Made by a program: the position numbers and the translations under genes. DNA of 64,000 nt, taken from Carnobacterium gallinarum DSM 4847 (GTDB taxonomy: Bacteria > Bacillota > Bacilli > Lactobacillales > Carnobacteriaceae). The stretch covers positions 2,155,496-2,219,495 of the forward strand of contig NZ_JQLU01000005.1 of NCBI RefSeq assembly GCF_000744375.1, in the 5' to 3' direction. The notes beneath the pieces were generated by a model. That model was not told the DNA's origin. It was given only the letters and a program-made list of their open reading frames with translations, and did not search any database. Shown here in pieces: positions 1-9,350 of the stretch (positions within the stretch are counted from its first letter, which is position 1; each line of letters opens with the position of its first letter).

Positions 1-50
1 ATGTAAATGCTGGAAAAAGATATAGTTTAAAAACTGATTTTTACAAATAA
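1..50 (+). CDS. C-terminal tail of a gene cut by the window edge (tentative)
   Basis: The third forward frame is open from base 3 to a TAA at 48-50 and would encode about 15 residues ending in KTDFYK. The next gene starts 30 bases later with its own ribosome binding site, so this could be the end of another polysaccharide-cluster gene. Fifteen codons are far too few to identify a product, and chance openness cannot be excluded. Confidence 0.3.
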   Translation, partial: VNAGKRYSLKTDFYK

Positions 51-79
51 TATAAAAACAGAAAGAAAAAGGTGTTTAA

Positions 80-1015
80 ATGAAAACTGTTGCTATACTG
101 TTATCTGCATACAATGGTACAGACTATATCACAAAACAAATTGAGTCTATTCAAGGACAAAATTATCAAAATTGGCAATTATTTGTTAGAGATGATGGAT
201 CTTCAGATACAACTAAAGAAATTGTTAGAAATATGGGACAATCGGATAATCGAATTCAATTATATGAAGATGAGTTAGGAAATCTTAGAGTAATTAAAAG
301 TTTTTTAGAGTTATTAAAAAACGTAGAAGCTGATTATTATATGTTTTGTGATCAAGATGATTTTTGGAAAGCAGATAAAGTCGAAAGAACTTTAGTAAGA
401 ATGGAACAACTTGAAGCTAAGAAACAGAATCCCTATCTAGTCCATACAGATCTAGTGGTAGTTGATAATGATTTAGAAGTTATTAGCGAATCAATGTTTG
501 GACTACAAAAAATGTCTTTTGAAAAGACAAGTTTAAATCATCTTTTAGTACAGAATAATATCACAGGCTGTACGACGATGATTAACAATGATTTAAAGGA
601 CTTAGTTGTCTATCATCAAGACATAGTTATGCATGACTGGTGGCTAGGATTGATTGCATCAAGTTTTGGTGAAATTTCCTTTTTGCAAGAGACGACTATC
701 TTGTACCGTCAGCATGGAAATAATACAGTTGGTGCTAAAAAATATGGACTTTCTTATTTCTATAGTCGTTATTTAGAAAAAGCGAAAACAAAACAAATTC
801 AAAGAAATTCATTTAAACAGGCACAAGCTTTCTATGAGATTTATGGTGCTAGATTATCAGATAAAGATAATGAAGTTGTTAAAAATTATGGTGAATTTCT
901 TGAAGGCTCCATTCTTAAACGTGGAAATGTATTTTTTAAATACAAATATTTTAAAAATACAACTCTTAGAAATACTATTTTTTTACCAATGTTGCTTTTT
1001 TTAAAAGCAAAATAA
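80..1015 (+). CDS. Family 2 glycosyltransferase (RgpB/rhamnosyltransferase-like)
   Basis: This 311-residue cytoplasmic protein has a GT-A fold N-terminus typical of GT2 enzymes. A start like AILLSAYNG leads into DDGSSD at residues 38-43 (nucleotide binding) and CDQDD at 90-94, which supplies the metal-binding acidic residues. HDWW near residue 192 and LYRQHGNN near 216 are typical of the streptococcal RgpB and enterococcal EPA type of enzymes that add sugars to a rhamnose-containing lipid-linked polymer. The ATG is preceded by AAAGGTG. It sits at the left end of a cluster with all four dTDP-rhamnose genes, so dTDP-rhamnose is a plausible donor. The exact donor, acceptor and linkage cannot be read from sequence. 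Confidence 0.85.
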   Translation: MKTVAILLSAYNGTDYITKQIESIQGQNYQNWQLFVRDDGSSDTTKEIVRNMGQSDNRIQLYEDELGNLRVIKSFLELLKNVEADYYMFCDQDDFWKADKVERTLVRMEQLEAKKQNPYLVHTDLVVVDNDLEVISESMFGLQKMSFEKTSLNHLLVQNNITGCTTMINNDLKDLVVYHQDIVMHDWWLGLIASSFGEISFLQETTILYRQHGNNTVGAKKYGLSYFYSRYLEKAKTKQIQRNSFKQAQAFYEIYGARLSDKDNEVVKNYGEFLEGSILKRGNVFFKYKYFKNTTLRNTIFLPMLLFLKAK

Positions 1016-1085
1016 TAGTATAATACTAAATAAGAGTCTTGGACAAGAGATTACTAAATTAAAGTGCGAGGAATGAAAATATAAA

Positions 1086-1868
1086 ATGGATTTCAAAGTA
1101 GCCGTAAGTATTGTTACGTACAATAGTGAAAAAATTTTTCAAGTCTTAGATAATATTAGAACAGAATTTTCTGGCGATAATCGGTTTAAATTTTTAATAT
1201 TTGATAATAACTCTGAGGAAGACTATAAAAATAAGTTACGTAAATATGAAGATATCGTTGAAATTAATTTTTATCATGAAAATAATGGATTTGGTTTTGG
1301 TCACAATGCTAATCTATTAAATAGAATGGAAAAATATTTTTTGGTTTTTAACCCAGATATTATATTGAAAAAAGATTCCTTACTAAAATTAGTTGAGATC
1401 ATGGAACAATCATCAACTATTGGCTTAACGGTACCTAAAGTTTTAAATGCTGATGGAAGTATTCAGTATCTAGTCCGTGATCAAGTATCAGTTTTTGATT
1501 ACGCATTAAGATTTATTCCATTTAAGTTCGTAAAAAAAATGTTTAATAAACGTTTAGCTAAGTTTGAATGTCGTGATTTATCGGATACTGAAAATACTGA
1601 AATTCGTATTGGCTCAGGCTGTTTTATGCTGTTACGAGATGAAGCATTCAAAGCAATAAAAGGTTTTGATGATCGCTATTTTATGTATTTTGAAGACTAT
1701 GATCTATGTTTAGAGTTACATGAAAAAAATTATAAAATTATCTACAACCCGTTTTCTGAAGTCATTCATTTTTATGAAAAAGGCGCTCATAAAAATAGAC
1801 AATTATTTAAAATTTTTATGCAATCAATGCGCTTATTTTTTAATAAATGGGGTTGGAAATTTTTTTAA
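1086..1868 (+). CDS. Family 2 glycosyltransferase (WbbL-like rhamnosyltransferase type)
   Basis: This 260-residue GT2 protein has VSIVTYN at residues 7-13, DNNS at 40-43, the NNGFGFGHN loop at 66-74 and NPD at 89-91. Around residues 180-215 it has GSGCFMLLR and then FMYFEDYDLCL, the acceptor-side signature of WbbL/RfbF-type rhamnosyltransferases. No membrane segment is apparent. The start is ATG with a distant, weak GAGG upstream, so translation may be less efficient than for its neighbours. Given the rml genes downstream it probably transfers rhamnose to a lipid-linked oligosaccharide on the inner face of the membrane. Substrate assignment is inference. Confidence 0.85.
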   Translation: MDFKVAVSIVTYNSEKIFQVLDNIRTEFSGDNRFKFLIFDNNSEEDYKNKLRKYEDIVEINFYHENNGFGFGHNANLLNRMEKYFLVFNPDIILKKDSLLKLVEIMEQSSTIGLTVPKVLNADGSIQYLVRDQVSVFDYALRFIPFKFVKKMFNKRLAKFECRDLSDTENTEIRIGSGCFMLLRDEAFKAIKGFDDRYFMYFEDYDLCLELHEKNYKIIYNPFSEVIHFYEKGAHKNRQLFKIFMQSMRLFFNKWGWKFF

Positions 1869-1902
1869 TAGAGTAAAAATTAAATAGGAGAGTGGATTGT
1901 AG

Positions 1903-2520
1903 ATGGAATTTAATATTATTAGAGAAACACAAATTATTTTGAAACGTTACTGGTGGATTATTTTGTTAGTTACTGTGTTAGGCGGTGTGGGAAGCATTTT
2001 ATTTTCTCAAAAGGCTCCAAAGCCAACATATCAAGCAACTATTCGATTTGTTGTAACCAAACCAACAGAAGTTGATCAAAATGGAAATGAGCTAACAGAT
2101 GCTGATCCATCAAGATTCTGGAATAGCTTGCCAATCTTAATTGAATCACCAGATTTTGTTAGTGATGTAATTAAAAAGTCGGGATATAATGGTACGGCTA
2201 AAGAATTAAAATCTAATTTAACGGTATCTAACGATAATATGTCAACTATTGTTGCGGCAACCTTAGAAGGAACAAATCGTGATTTAACTATTAAAGCAGC
2301 AAATTCAATTTTTGATGTTTTTAACATTCGAGCAAAAGAGTTATTTAAAGTTGAAGAAACTAGAGCTATACAACTTGCAACGATTGACAATGTAAATGAA
2401 GTTATTCATTCACGATCAAAAGCAACTATGTTTGTTGGGATCTTTTTAGGATTTATTATCGGAGTGTTACTTGCGATATTTATGAATTATATGACTAGAA
2501 ATAGAAAGAGCGCTAATTAG
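1903..2520 (+). CDS. Wzz/CpsC-like polysaccharide chain-length determinant
   Basis: This 205-residue membrane protein has one transmembrane helix near residues 17-34 and another near 176-195, enclosing an extracytoplasmic domain. This is the Wzz/YveK topology of polysaccharide co-polymerases, which set polymer length together with Wzy. The ATG at 1903 has a GGAGAG motif upstream. Unlike many capsule loci, no CpsD-type tyrosine kinase or CpsB phosphatase is adjacent, and the C-terminal cytoplasmic tail after the second helix is short and basic (about ten residues). Control of length here may therefore not use the usual kinase partner, unless it is encoded outside the window. Confidence 0.8.
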   Translation: MEFNIIRETQIILKRYWWIILLVTVLGGVGSILFSQKAPKPTYQATIRFVVTKPTEVDQNGNELTDADPSRFWNSLPILIESPDFVSDVIKKSGYNGTAKELKSNLTVSNDNMSTIVAATLEGTNRDLTIKAANSIFDVFNIRAKELFKVEETRAIQLATIDNVNEVIHSRSKATMFVGIFLGFIIGVLLAIFMNYMTRNRKSAN

Positions 2521-2540
2521 GCTTTTTAGGAGGAATAGAT

Positions 2541-3767
2541 TTGGTAAATCCTTATTATATATACTCTGTTTCTTTTATAGGAGTTATAATTGCATATTTG
2601 CTTGGTTGGTCTAATCTGTTTCCTGAATTGCGTTTTTCCTTGATTCTTTTTATGGGATTTTCAATTGGAATAGCCTTATTATTTGGGAATAGTATTAGAA
2701 AAAGAAAAATAATTGTTTTTGAAAATTTAACATATACTAAAATATTTCAAAATACGACTCTTTTTATTATGGGAGGATATTTATTAGAAGGACTATATAA
2801 TGGTTCTTTTCCACTAATAGATATTATGTTAGGGAAGAATTCAAATTATACTGAATTCGGAATTCCTACATTTCATGTGTTTTTAGTTACCTTTAATTCA
2901 TTTTTTGCAGTGTACCTTTTTCAGGCTTTAATATCGGAAGGTAATTTTGCTGAGAAGAAAAAACTATTCATGTTTTTTTCTTTAAATTTACTTCCAGGGC
3001 TGTTAATTGTAAATCGTGGAATGCTAGTGATTATTTTGATGAGCTGTTTCTTTGTTTATACAATTAAATTTCAAAATAAAATGACGATTAAGAAAGCTAG
3101 TTTATTAATGGTAATTCTCTTTATAGGTGCATTTCTATTTGGTGTAGCAGGAAATGTTAGGGTAAATAGTTCTTATCAAACAGGTAAATCGTCATTTAAC
3201 AATGATACTTTCTTAAATATTGGGAAAGCATCAGACTCATTTAAAAATTCAATTATTCCAAAAGAATTTTTTTGGACGTATATCTATGTCGCATCACCAT
3301 TAGCAAACTTTCAAGAAACAATTGAAAAACAAACATTTGATTCAGATATTACGGTTAGTGATACTGCTGTCTTTTTCGTAACTCAGATTATGCCAGATTT
3401 TATTAGCAAACGTATTGTTAGCGAATTTGAAATTGAAACTCAAGATTTTAAAAAAATTACACCTGAATTGAATGTAGGGACAGCATTTATTGCATCTTAT
3501 GTTATTCTTGGATGGCCTGGGGTCATTTTGTTTATTACAATCTTATTTTTATTTGCTTATTTTTATTTACTCTTCCTAAGGAGTCTAGGTCAGAAGTATT
3601 TTATAACAGGAGTGGCAATTCTCAATACACTTTTCTTAATGAATACATTCTCCAACATGCTCTCTTTTACAGGAATTAGCTTTCAATTAATTTATCCAAT
3701 TATTTTTGGTTTAGTAGATAAATATAAAGAATTACAGTATCATAATAGAGAAAAGTTAAAAATATAG
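2541..3767 (+). CDS. Wzy-like O-antigen/oligosaccharide repeat polymerase
   Basis: This 408-residue, very hydrophobic protein has roughly ten predicted membrane segments and a large extracytoplasmic loop around residues 205-310. That matches oligosaccharide repeat-unit polymerases (Wzy/EpsG-like), which join flipped repeat units at the outer membrane face. The start is TTG at 2541 with AGGAGG at 2528-2533. Wzy proteins are poorly conserved, so the call rests on topology plus context: it follows a chain-length protein and shares a cluster with a Wzx flippase. Another multi-spanning polysaccharide protein is possible. Confidence 0.7.
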   Translation: MVNPYYIYSVSFIGVIIAYLLGWSNLFPELRFSLILFMGFSIGIALLFGNSIRKRKIIVFENLTYTKIFQNTTLFIMGGYLLEGLYNGSFPLIDIMLGKNSNYTEFGIPTFHVFLVTFNSFFAVYLFQALISEGNFAEKKKLFMFFSLNLLPGLLIVNRGMLVIILMSCFFVYTIKFQNKMTIKKASLLMVILFIGAFLFGVAGNVRVNSSYQTGKSSFNNDTFLNIGKASDSFKNSIIPKEFFWTYIYVASPLANFQETIEKQTFDSDITVSDTAVFFVTQIMPDFISKRIVSEFEIETQDFKKITPELNVGTAFIASYVILGWPGVILFITILFLFAYFYLLFLRSLGQKYFITGVAILNTLFLMNTFSNMLSFTGISFQLIYPIIFGLVDKYKELQYHNREKLKI

Positions 3768-3783
3768 TTAGGAAGTGTCAATT

Positions 3784-4656
3784 ATGAAGGGAATTATTTT
3801 AGCTGGAGGAAGCGGAACACGCTTGTATCCATTGACTAAAGCAGTATCAAAACAACTAATGCCGATTTATGATAAACCGATGATTTATTATCCAATGTCG
3901 ACTTTAATGTTAGCAGGAATCAAAGATATTTTAATTATTTCAACACCAACAGATACACCAAGATTTGAACAATTATTTGGTAATGGCAATGAACTTGGTT
4001 TAAATATTGAGTATAAAGTTCAAGAAAGTCCAGATGGATTAGCTCAAGCGTTTATATTAGGTGAAGATTTTATTGGTGAAGATTCAGTGTGCTTAATTTT
4101 AGGCGACAATATCTATCATGGTGGCGGCATGGCTAAAATGTTGCAACGCGCAGCGGCTAAACCGGAAGGCGCAACAGTCTTTGGCTATCATGTAAATGAC
4201 CCAGAACGATTTGGTGTTGTGGAATTTGATGACGACATGCGTGCTATCTCAATAGAAGAAAAACCTGAAGCACCTAAAAGTAACTATGCTGTAACAGGCT
4301 TATACTTCTATGACAATCAAGTAGTTGAAATAGCCAAAGGAATTCAACCATCTGAACGTGGTGAATTAGAGATTACGGATGTTAATAAAGCTTATCTAGA
4401 AGCTGGTAAACTAGATGTTGAACTAATGGGACGTGGTTTTGCGTGGTTAGATACAGGTACTCATGAATCATTATTAGAGGCAGCAACATTTATTGAAACT
4501 ATTCAAAAGCGTCAAAATTTAATGGTCGCGTGTCTGGAAGAAATTTCTTACCGCATGGGCTACATTAGCCGTGAGCAATTATTAGAATTGGCACAACCAC
4601 TTAAGAAAAATGGCTATGGTCAATATTTATTACGTTTAGCAGAAACTAAAATCTAG
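3784..4656 (+). CDS. rmlA: Glucose-1-phosphate thymidylyltransferase
   Basis: RmlA makes dTDP-glucose from glucose-1-phosphate and dTTP, the first step of dTDP-L-rhamnose synthesis in the cytoplasm. The N-terminus carries [11 protein letters not shown] and [15 protein letters not shown], the nucleotide-binding and sugar-phosphate signatures, followed by LGDNIYHG and the EEKPE motif. The ATG at 3784 (290 residues) is preferred over an in-frame GTG at 3775, because TAGGAAG at 3769-3775 is then correctly spaced and the upstream codons overlap it. It is followed by rmlC and rmlB within 20 bases, as one transcription unit. Confidence 0.97.
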   Translation: MKGIILAGGSGTRLYPLTKAVSKQLMPIYDKPMIYYPMSTLMLAGIKDILIISTPTDTPRFEQLFGNGNELGLNIEYKVQESPDGLAQAFILGEDFIGEDSVCLILGDNIYHGGGMAKMLQRAAAKPEGATVFGYHVNDPERFGVVEFDDDMRAISIEEKPEAPKSNYAVTGLYFYDNQVVEIAKGIQPSERGELEITDVNKAYLEAGKLDVELMGRGFAWLDTGTHESLLEAATFIETIQKRQNLMVACLEEISYRMGYISREQLLELAQPLKKNGYGQYLLRLAETKI

Positions 4657-4672
4657 AAGGTAGGCAATTAAA

Positions 4673-5233
4673 ATGAAAGTAATCAATACAAAATTACAAG
4701 ATGTGAAAATTATTGAAACACCAGTTCATGGAGATCATCGCGGTTTTTTCACTGAAAGTTATACAGAAGATAAATTTATTGCAGCAGGAATTCCTAATAA
4801 ATTTATCCAAGATAATCATTCTTTATCAGTGGAGCCAGGTGTAATTCGTGGAATGCACTATCAAACAAATCCTAAAGCTCAAACAAAATTAGTTCGTGTA
4901 ACTTCCGGTGCTATTTATGATGTGCTAGTTGATATGCGTAAAGGTTCACCAACCTATGGACAATGGGAAGGGTACATTTTAAGTGAACATAATCATCGTC
5001 AATTACTGGTACCAAAAGGTTTTGCACATGGATTTTGTACGATTACAGGAAATGTGAATGTACAATATAAAGTGGATGAGTTGTATTCTCCAGAAAATGA
5101 CCGTGGAATTGCTTTTGATGATCCCGATATCGGGATTATATGGCCAATGAATAATCCAATTATGTCTGAAAAAGATACAAAACATCCACAATTAAAAGAT
5201 GCAGATAACAATTTTGTTTGGGAGGAAAAATAA
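4673..5233 (+). CDS. rmlC: dTDP-4-dehydrorhamnose 3,5-epimerase
   Basis: This 186-residue cupin-fold epimerase acts on dTDP-4-dehydro-6-deoxyglucose, inverting C3 and C5 as the third step of dTDP-rhamnose synthesis. Family motifs seen are HGDHRGFFTESY near residues 19-30, IRGMHYQ (containing the catalytic His) near 59-65, and VPKGFAHGF near 113-121. The length matches the family. The last codons contain the GGAGG used by rmlB, so the two genes are tightly linked. Confidence 0.97.
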   Translation: MKVINTKLQDVKIIETPVHGDHRGFFTESYTEDKFIAAGIPNKFIQDNHSLSVEPGVIRGMHYQTNPKAQTKLVRVTSGAIYDVLVDMRKGSPTYGQWEGYILSEHNHRQLLVPKGFAHGFCTITGNVNVQYKVDELYSPENDRGIAFDDPDIGIIWPMNNPIMSEKDTKHPQLKDADNNFVWEEK

Positions 5234-5235
5234 CA

Positions 5236-6222
5236 ATGAAAAATATTTTAGTAACAGGTGGAGCAGGTTTTATCGGAGGCAATTTTGTCCACTATATGCT
5301 TGAAAACCACCCAGATTATAAAATTGTTAACCTAGACTTACTAACTTATGCTGGAAATATTCACAGTTTAGATGACATTAAAGATAATCCAAACCATGTT
5401 TTTGTCCAAGGAAATATCAATAATCGAGAGCTAGTTAGACATTTAGTAACAGAACATAGCATTGATGCCATTGTGAACTTTGCTGCTGAATCACACGTAG
5501 ATAGAAGTATTCTGCATCCAGAAGTCTTTATTGAAACCAATGTTCAAGGAACGTTAGCTTTATTAGATGTTGCACGTGAAATGAAAATTGGTAAATATTT
5601 ACAAGTATCAACTGATGAAGTTTATGGTTCATTAGGCGCAGAAGGGTACTTCACGGAAGAAACACCTCTTGCACCAAATAGCCCATACTCAGCAAGTAAA
5701 GCTGCAGCAGATATGTTGGTTCGTGCTTACAACGAAACATACGGTATGAATACGAATATTACTCGTTGTTCAAATAACTATGGTCCATATCATTTCCCAG
5801 AAAAATTGATTCCGTTAATGATTTCAAACGGAATGGATGGAAAAGAACTACCAATTTACGGAAATGGCGTTAACATCCGTGACTGGTTACATGTACAAGA
5901 TCATTGCCAAGCTATTGATTTGGTCTTACACAAAGGCGTTAAAGGTGAGGTTTACAATGTTGGTGGTCATAATGAGCGTACTAACAATCAAATTGTTGAC
6001 ATCATTGTTGAAAAATTAAGTCTTTCAAGAGAATTAATTACGTATGTTGAAGACCGTTTGGGGCATGACCTACGTTACGCGATTGATCCAACTAAATTAG
6101 AAACAGAACTAGGTTGGAAACCCAAATATACATTTGATACAGGTATTGTTGAAACCATTGAATGGTATCAGGCGAATGAAGCTTGGTGGCGTCCTTTGAA
6201 AGAACGTGCGGATTTAAACTAA
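5236..6222 (+). CDS. rmlB: dTDP-glucose 4,6-dehydratase
   Basis: This 328-residue extended short-chain dehydrogenase converts dTDP-glucose to dTDP-4-dehydro-6-deoxyglucose. An N-terminal Rossmann motif GGAGFIGGNF (residues 8-17) binds NAD. STDEVYGSL and the YSASKAA catalytic Tyr/Lys motif are present, with RCSNNYGPYHFPEKLIP in the substrate-binding region. The ATG at 5236 is chosen because GGAGG at 5221-5225 lies 10 bases upstream; an in-frame TTG at 5218 would precede that site. It is the last gene of the rmlACB block, and a hairpin terminator follows within 12 bases. Confidence 0.97.
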   Translation: MKNILVTGGAGFIGGNFVHYMLENHPDYKIVNLDLLTYAGNIHSLDDIKDNPNHVFVQGNINNRELVRHLVTEHSIDAIVNFAAESHVDRSILHPEVFIETNVQGTLALLDVAREMKIGKYLQVSTDEVYGSLGAEGYFTEETPLAPNSPYSASKAAADMLVRAYNETYGMNTNITRCSNNYGPYHFPEKLIPLMISNGMDGKELPIYGNGVNIRDWLHVQDHCQAIDLVLHKGVKGEVYNVGGHNERTNNQIVDIIVEKLSLSRELITYVEDRLGHDLRYAIDPTKLETELGWKPKYTFDTGIVETIEWYQANEAWWRPLKERADLN

Positions 6223-6233
6223 TGAAAGAATAT

Positions 6234-6267
6234 GAGAGAAAACTTTTTAGTTAGTTTTCTCTCTTTA
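6234..6267 (+). terminator. Rho-independent terminator after rmlB
   Basis: An 11-bp perfect stem (GAGAGAAAACT pairing with AGTTTTCTCTC) is followed by TTTATTA. It lies 12 bases after the rmlB stop and divides the polysaccharide cluster into two parts. Confidence 0.75.
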
Positions 6268-6312
6268 TTATAAAAAAAAATAGCAATAAAATCTTTTTAT
6301 AGGGGATAATTT

Positions 6313-7185
6313 ATGAAAATAATGGCAGTAGTAATTACCTATAATCCAGACGAACAGGTATATGCTAATATAAAAAAACTACGAAAACAGATAAACTCAG
6401 TTCTTGTTGTAGATAATTCCTCTCTAGAAAATCACTTTATACTGGAAGAAGAGGGTATAAATATTATTCATAATGAAAGAAATTTAGGTATTGCCGAACC
6501 TTTAAATATGGGCTTAAAAACGGCTATAGAAAATAATGTAGATTGGTTATTTACTTTTGATCAAGATAGTGAAATTACTGATAATTTCGTAGAAGAGATG
6601 CTTCTAACAGCAAAACTTGTTGAAGAAAATGAACAAGTTATACCTGTTTTGATTAGTCCAACTTATATTCATCCAGATGCAGGTATAGAGTATGATAATT
6701 CTAAAAGTATCCAAAAAAATTATGCGATTGTTGATACAGCAATGACTTCTGGGAACTTGTTAAATGTGAATAAATTAGCTGAAATTAATGTTTTTTTTAG
6801 AACAGACTATTTTATCGATTTTGTAGATCATGAATTTTGCTTTCATTTAGAAAAATTGGGTTATCCAATAATTCAATCTTTCAGAGCGACTTTAATTCAT
6901 AGTCTTGGAGAAGTTACCGAGCATAAATTTTTAGGAAAAACTTTGATAACAACAAATCACAATCCAGTTAGAAGATACTACATTACAAGAAATCGTTTAG
7001 ATGTCTATAGAACTTATTTTTCAACACAACGAGAATGGATAAAAATTGATTTTTTTAACTCTTTTATGGAATTTGTTAAGATTTGCTTATGTGAAAAACA
7101 AAAATTTTTGAAGATTTTAAATATTTTTCGTGGTACAAAGGATTCATTGTTAAATAAAATGGGACCATATAGATATCACAAATAA
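6313..7185 (+). CDS. Family 2 glycosyltransferase (rhamnosyltransferase type)
   Basis: This 290-residue GT2 protein has VVITYNP at residues 6-12, DNSS at 34-37, the NLGIAEPLNMG loop at 57-67 and FDQDS at 82-86 as the metal-binding acidic site. The arrangement resembles RfbF/RhlC-type rhamnosyltransferases that use dTDP-L-rhamnose. DHEFCF near residue 175 would be the acceptor-side acidic motif. It starts the second half of the cluster, directly after the rmlB terminator, and is followed 18 bases later by the flippase gene. The substrate is inferred from family and context only. Confidence 0.85.
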   Translation: MKIMAVVITYNPDEQVYANIKKLRKQINSVLVVDNSSLENHFILEEEGINIIHNERNLGIAEPLNMGLKTAIENNVDWLFTFDQDSEITDNFVEEMLLTAKLVEENEQVIPVLISPTYIHPDAGIEYDNSKSIQKNYAIVDTAMTSGNLLNVNKLAEINVFFRTDYFIDFVDHEFCFHLEKLGYPIIQSFRATLIHSLGEVTEHKFLGKTLITTNHNPVRRYYITRNRLDVYRTYFSTQREWIKIDFFNSFMEFVKICLCEKQKFLKILNIFRGTKDSLLNKMGPYRYHK

Positions 7186-7203
7186 TTTAAGGGAGTTTGA
7201 TAA

Positions 7204-8493
7204 ATGGAGAAATTAAAAAATAGTAAAATTATTCATAATTTCTTATCTTTAGCCAGTGTTCAAGTTCTTAATTACTTATTACCATTGATTACTTTACCTT
7301 ATTTAATGAGAGTGGTAGGTGTAAGTAACTTTGGGCTAATTAGCTTTGCACAGGCGATTATGCAGTACTTTATTTTATTTACAGATTATGGCTTTAATTT
7401 AATTGCAACTAGAGATATTTCAAAAGCCAGAAAAGATGAAAAGAGAGTTTCAGCTATATTTTGTTCAGTAATGGCTGCTAAATTAATCTTATTAGTAATT
7501 TCTTTTGCGATATTAGTTGTGCTTATCATTGTAGTACCTAAATTTAAGCAGGATGCGTTGTTATATTTATTTACTTTTGGAATGGTTGTTGGGAATGTAC
7601 TTTTTCCAACCTGGTTTTTTCAAGGAATTGAAGAGATGAAAGTAATTTCACTATTAAATGTTTTTTCTAAAATAATTTTTACTGTCGGAATCTTTATTAT
7701 TGTAAAAAAGCCGAGCGATTTTTTAAATGTTGCTATTTTGAATTCTTTAGGATTTATGTTAATAGGTGTACTATCCATAATTATTGTATTTTCTAAATAT
7801 AATGTGAAATTAACAATCCCTAAAAGACATGAAGTGATTAATCAAATGAAGGAAGGCTGGGATATCTTTTTATCTAATATGTTCTCAAGTCTATATACAA
7901 CCAGTAATACAGTTATTTTAGGGTTCCTTGCAAGCAATGAAATTGTTGGATATTTTTCAGCGGCAGACAAAATAATAAAAGCCTGTTCAAGTGTAATATC
8001 ACCGATTATCCAAGCAGTCTACCCACATATCAGTATTATCATAGAACGTTCTAAGGAAGAAGCTTTACTCTTTATTAGGAAAATTGGTTTTTGGATTACT
8101 ATTGTAATTGGTGCAGGATGTTTAATATTACTGTTTGGTTCTCCCGTTATCTTGCCAATATTTGCAGGCAATAACTACGATCATTCAATAGTATTAATTC
8201 AAATTATGTCTTTCTTACCTTTAATTATTGGATGGGCGAATATTTTGGGAATTCTTACTTTAATCAATTTTGGTTATCAAAAAGAACTTTCAAGAATATA
8301 TATATATTCAAGTTTGTTCAGTATAATTACAACAATTATTTTAGTACCTTTATATAAAGAAGTTGGAACGGCTATAAATGTTACTTTAATTGAAGCAATA
8401 GTAACAGCAGCGATGTATTATGTATTGAAGAAAAAAGGTATCAATATCATTAGTGGAAAAATAATAAATATGAAAGAAGTGGTAAATAAATGA
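7204..8493 (+). CDS. Wzx-type lipid-linked oligosaccharide flippase
   Basis: This 429-residue protein has about twelve predicted membrane segments and belongs to the polysaccharide transporter (PST/MATE-like) family. The N-terminal pattern (VLNYLLPLITLPYLMRVVG, then GLISFAQAI) is characteristic of Wzx/RfbX flippases, which move undecaprenyl-pyrophosphate-linked repeat units across the membrane. GGGAG precedes the ATG. Its TGA stop overlaps the rmlD start by four bases (ATGA), indicating translational coupling. With the Wzy-like and Wzz-like genes upstream it defines a Wzy-dependent rather than ABC-transporter-dependent route. Confidence 0.9.
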   Translation: MEKLKNSKIIHNFLSLASVQVLNYLLPLITLPYLMRVVGVSNFGLISFAQAIMQYFILFTDYGFNLIATRDISKARKDEKRVSAIFCSVMAAKLILLVISFAILVVLIIVVPKFKQDALLYLFTFGMVVGNVLFPTWFFQGIEEMKVISLLNVFSKIIFTVGIFIIVKKPSDFLNVAILNSLGFMLIGVLSIIIVFSKYNVKLTIPKRHEVINQMKEGWDIFLSNMFSSLYTTSNTVILGFLASNEIVGYFSAADKIIKACSSVISPIIQAVYPHISIIIERSKEEALLFIRKIGFWITIVIGAGCLILLFGSPVILPIFAGNNYDHSIVLIQIMSFLPLIIGWANILGILTLINFGYQKELSRIYIYSSLFSIITTIILVPLYKEVGTAINVTLIEAIVTAAMYYVLKKKGINIISGKIINMKEVVNK

Positions 8494-9329
8494 CAGTTTT
8501 AATCACTGGATCAAATGGTCAATTAGGAACAGAACTAAAAAAACTTTTAGATGAGCAAAATATTCATTATATAGCAGCAGATGTTAAAGATATGGATATT
8601 ACAAATGAAGAGATGGTAACAGGATTTGTAAATAAAGTGCAACCATCAACAATTTATCATTGCGCGGCTTATACGGCAGTAGATAAAGCAGAAGACGAAG
8701 GAAAAGCATTAAACCAATTAATTAATGTAGATGGCACCAGAAATGTAGCTAAAGCTGCAGAAGCTGTTGGAGCAACTATGGTATACATTAGTACGGATTA
8801 TGTATTTGATGGCACAAGCTTAGAGGAATATCCTGTTGACGCAATTCCAAATCCACAAAATGAATATGGAAGAGCAAAATACGAAGGTGAATTAGAAGTT
8901 CAAAAATATGCATCTAAGTATTATATTGTTCGTACTTCATGGGTATATGGTGAATTTGGTGCTAACTTTGTCTTTACTATGCAAAAATTGGCAGAGTCAC
9001 ATCCTAAATTAACTGTAGTAAATGATCAATTTGGTCGTCCTACTTGGACACGCAGTTTAGCAGAATTTATTACATTTATTGTAAAAGATAAAGTAGAATA
9101 TGGTGTTTACCATTTTTCTAATGATAATAGCTGTACGTGGTATGAATTTGCTGTAGAAATTTTGAAAGACAAAGATATTATTGTTGAACCAGTTGATTCT
9201 TCTGCATTTCCACAAAAAGCAAAACGCCCAGAACACTCTATTATGGACTTAAGCAAAACTAAAAAGTTAGGTTACTCAATTCCGACATGGGAAGATGCAT
9301 TAGAAAAATTTCTTAGTGGATTAAATTAA
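8490..9329 (+). CDS. rmlD: dTDP-4-dehydrorhamnose reductase
   Basis: This 279-residue short-chain reductase does the last step, yielding dTDP-L-rhamnose. It has the Rossmann motif GSNGQLG at residues 7-13, HCAAYTAVDKAE, STDYVFDG, and the catalytic YGRAKYEGE motif. The ATG overlaps the flippase stop by four bases. It is separated from rmlACB by a terminator, a glycosyltransferase and the flippase, so the four rhamnose genes are not contiguous. Together they complete the pathway inside this window. Confidence 0.96.
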   Translation: MTVLITGSNGQLGTELKKLLDEQNIHYIAADVKDMDITNEEMVTGFVNKVQPSTIYHCAAYTAVDKAEDEGKALNQLINVDGTRNVAKAAEAVGATMVYISTDYVFDGTSLEEYPVDAIPNPQNEYGRAKYEGELEVQKYASKYYIVRTSWVYGEFGANFVFTMQKLAESHPKLTVVNDQFGRPTWTRSLAEFITFIVKDKVEYGVYHFSNDNSCTWYEFAVEILKDKDIIVEPVDSSAFPQKAKRPEHSIMDLSKTKKLGYSIPTWEDALEKFLSGLN

Positions 9330-9350
9330 TACCTTGAGAGGAGTCAATTT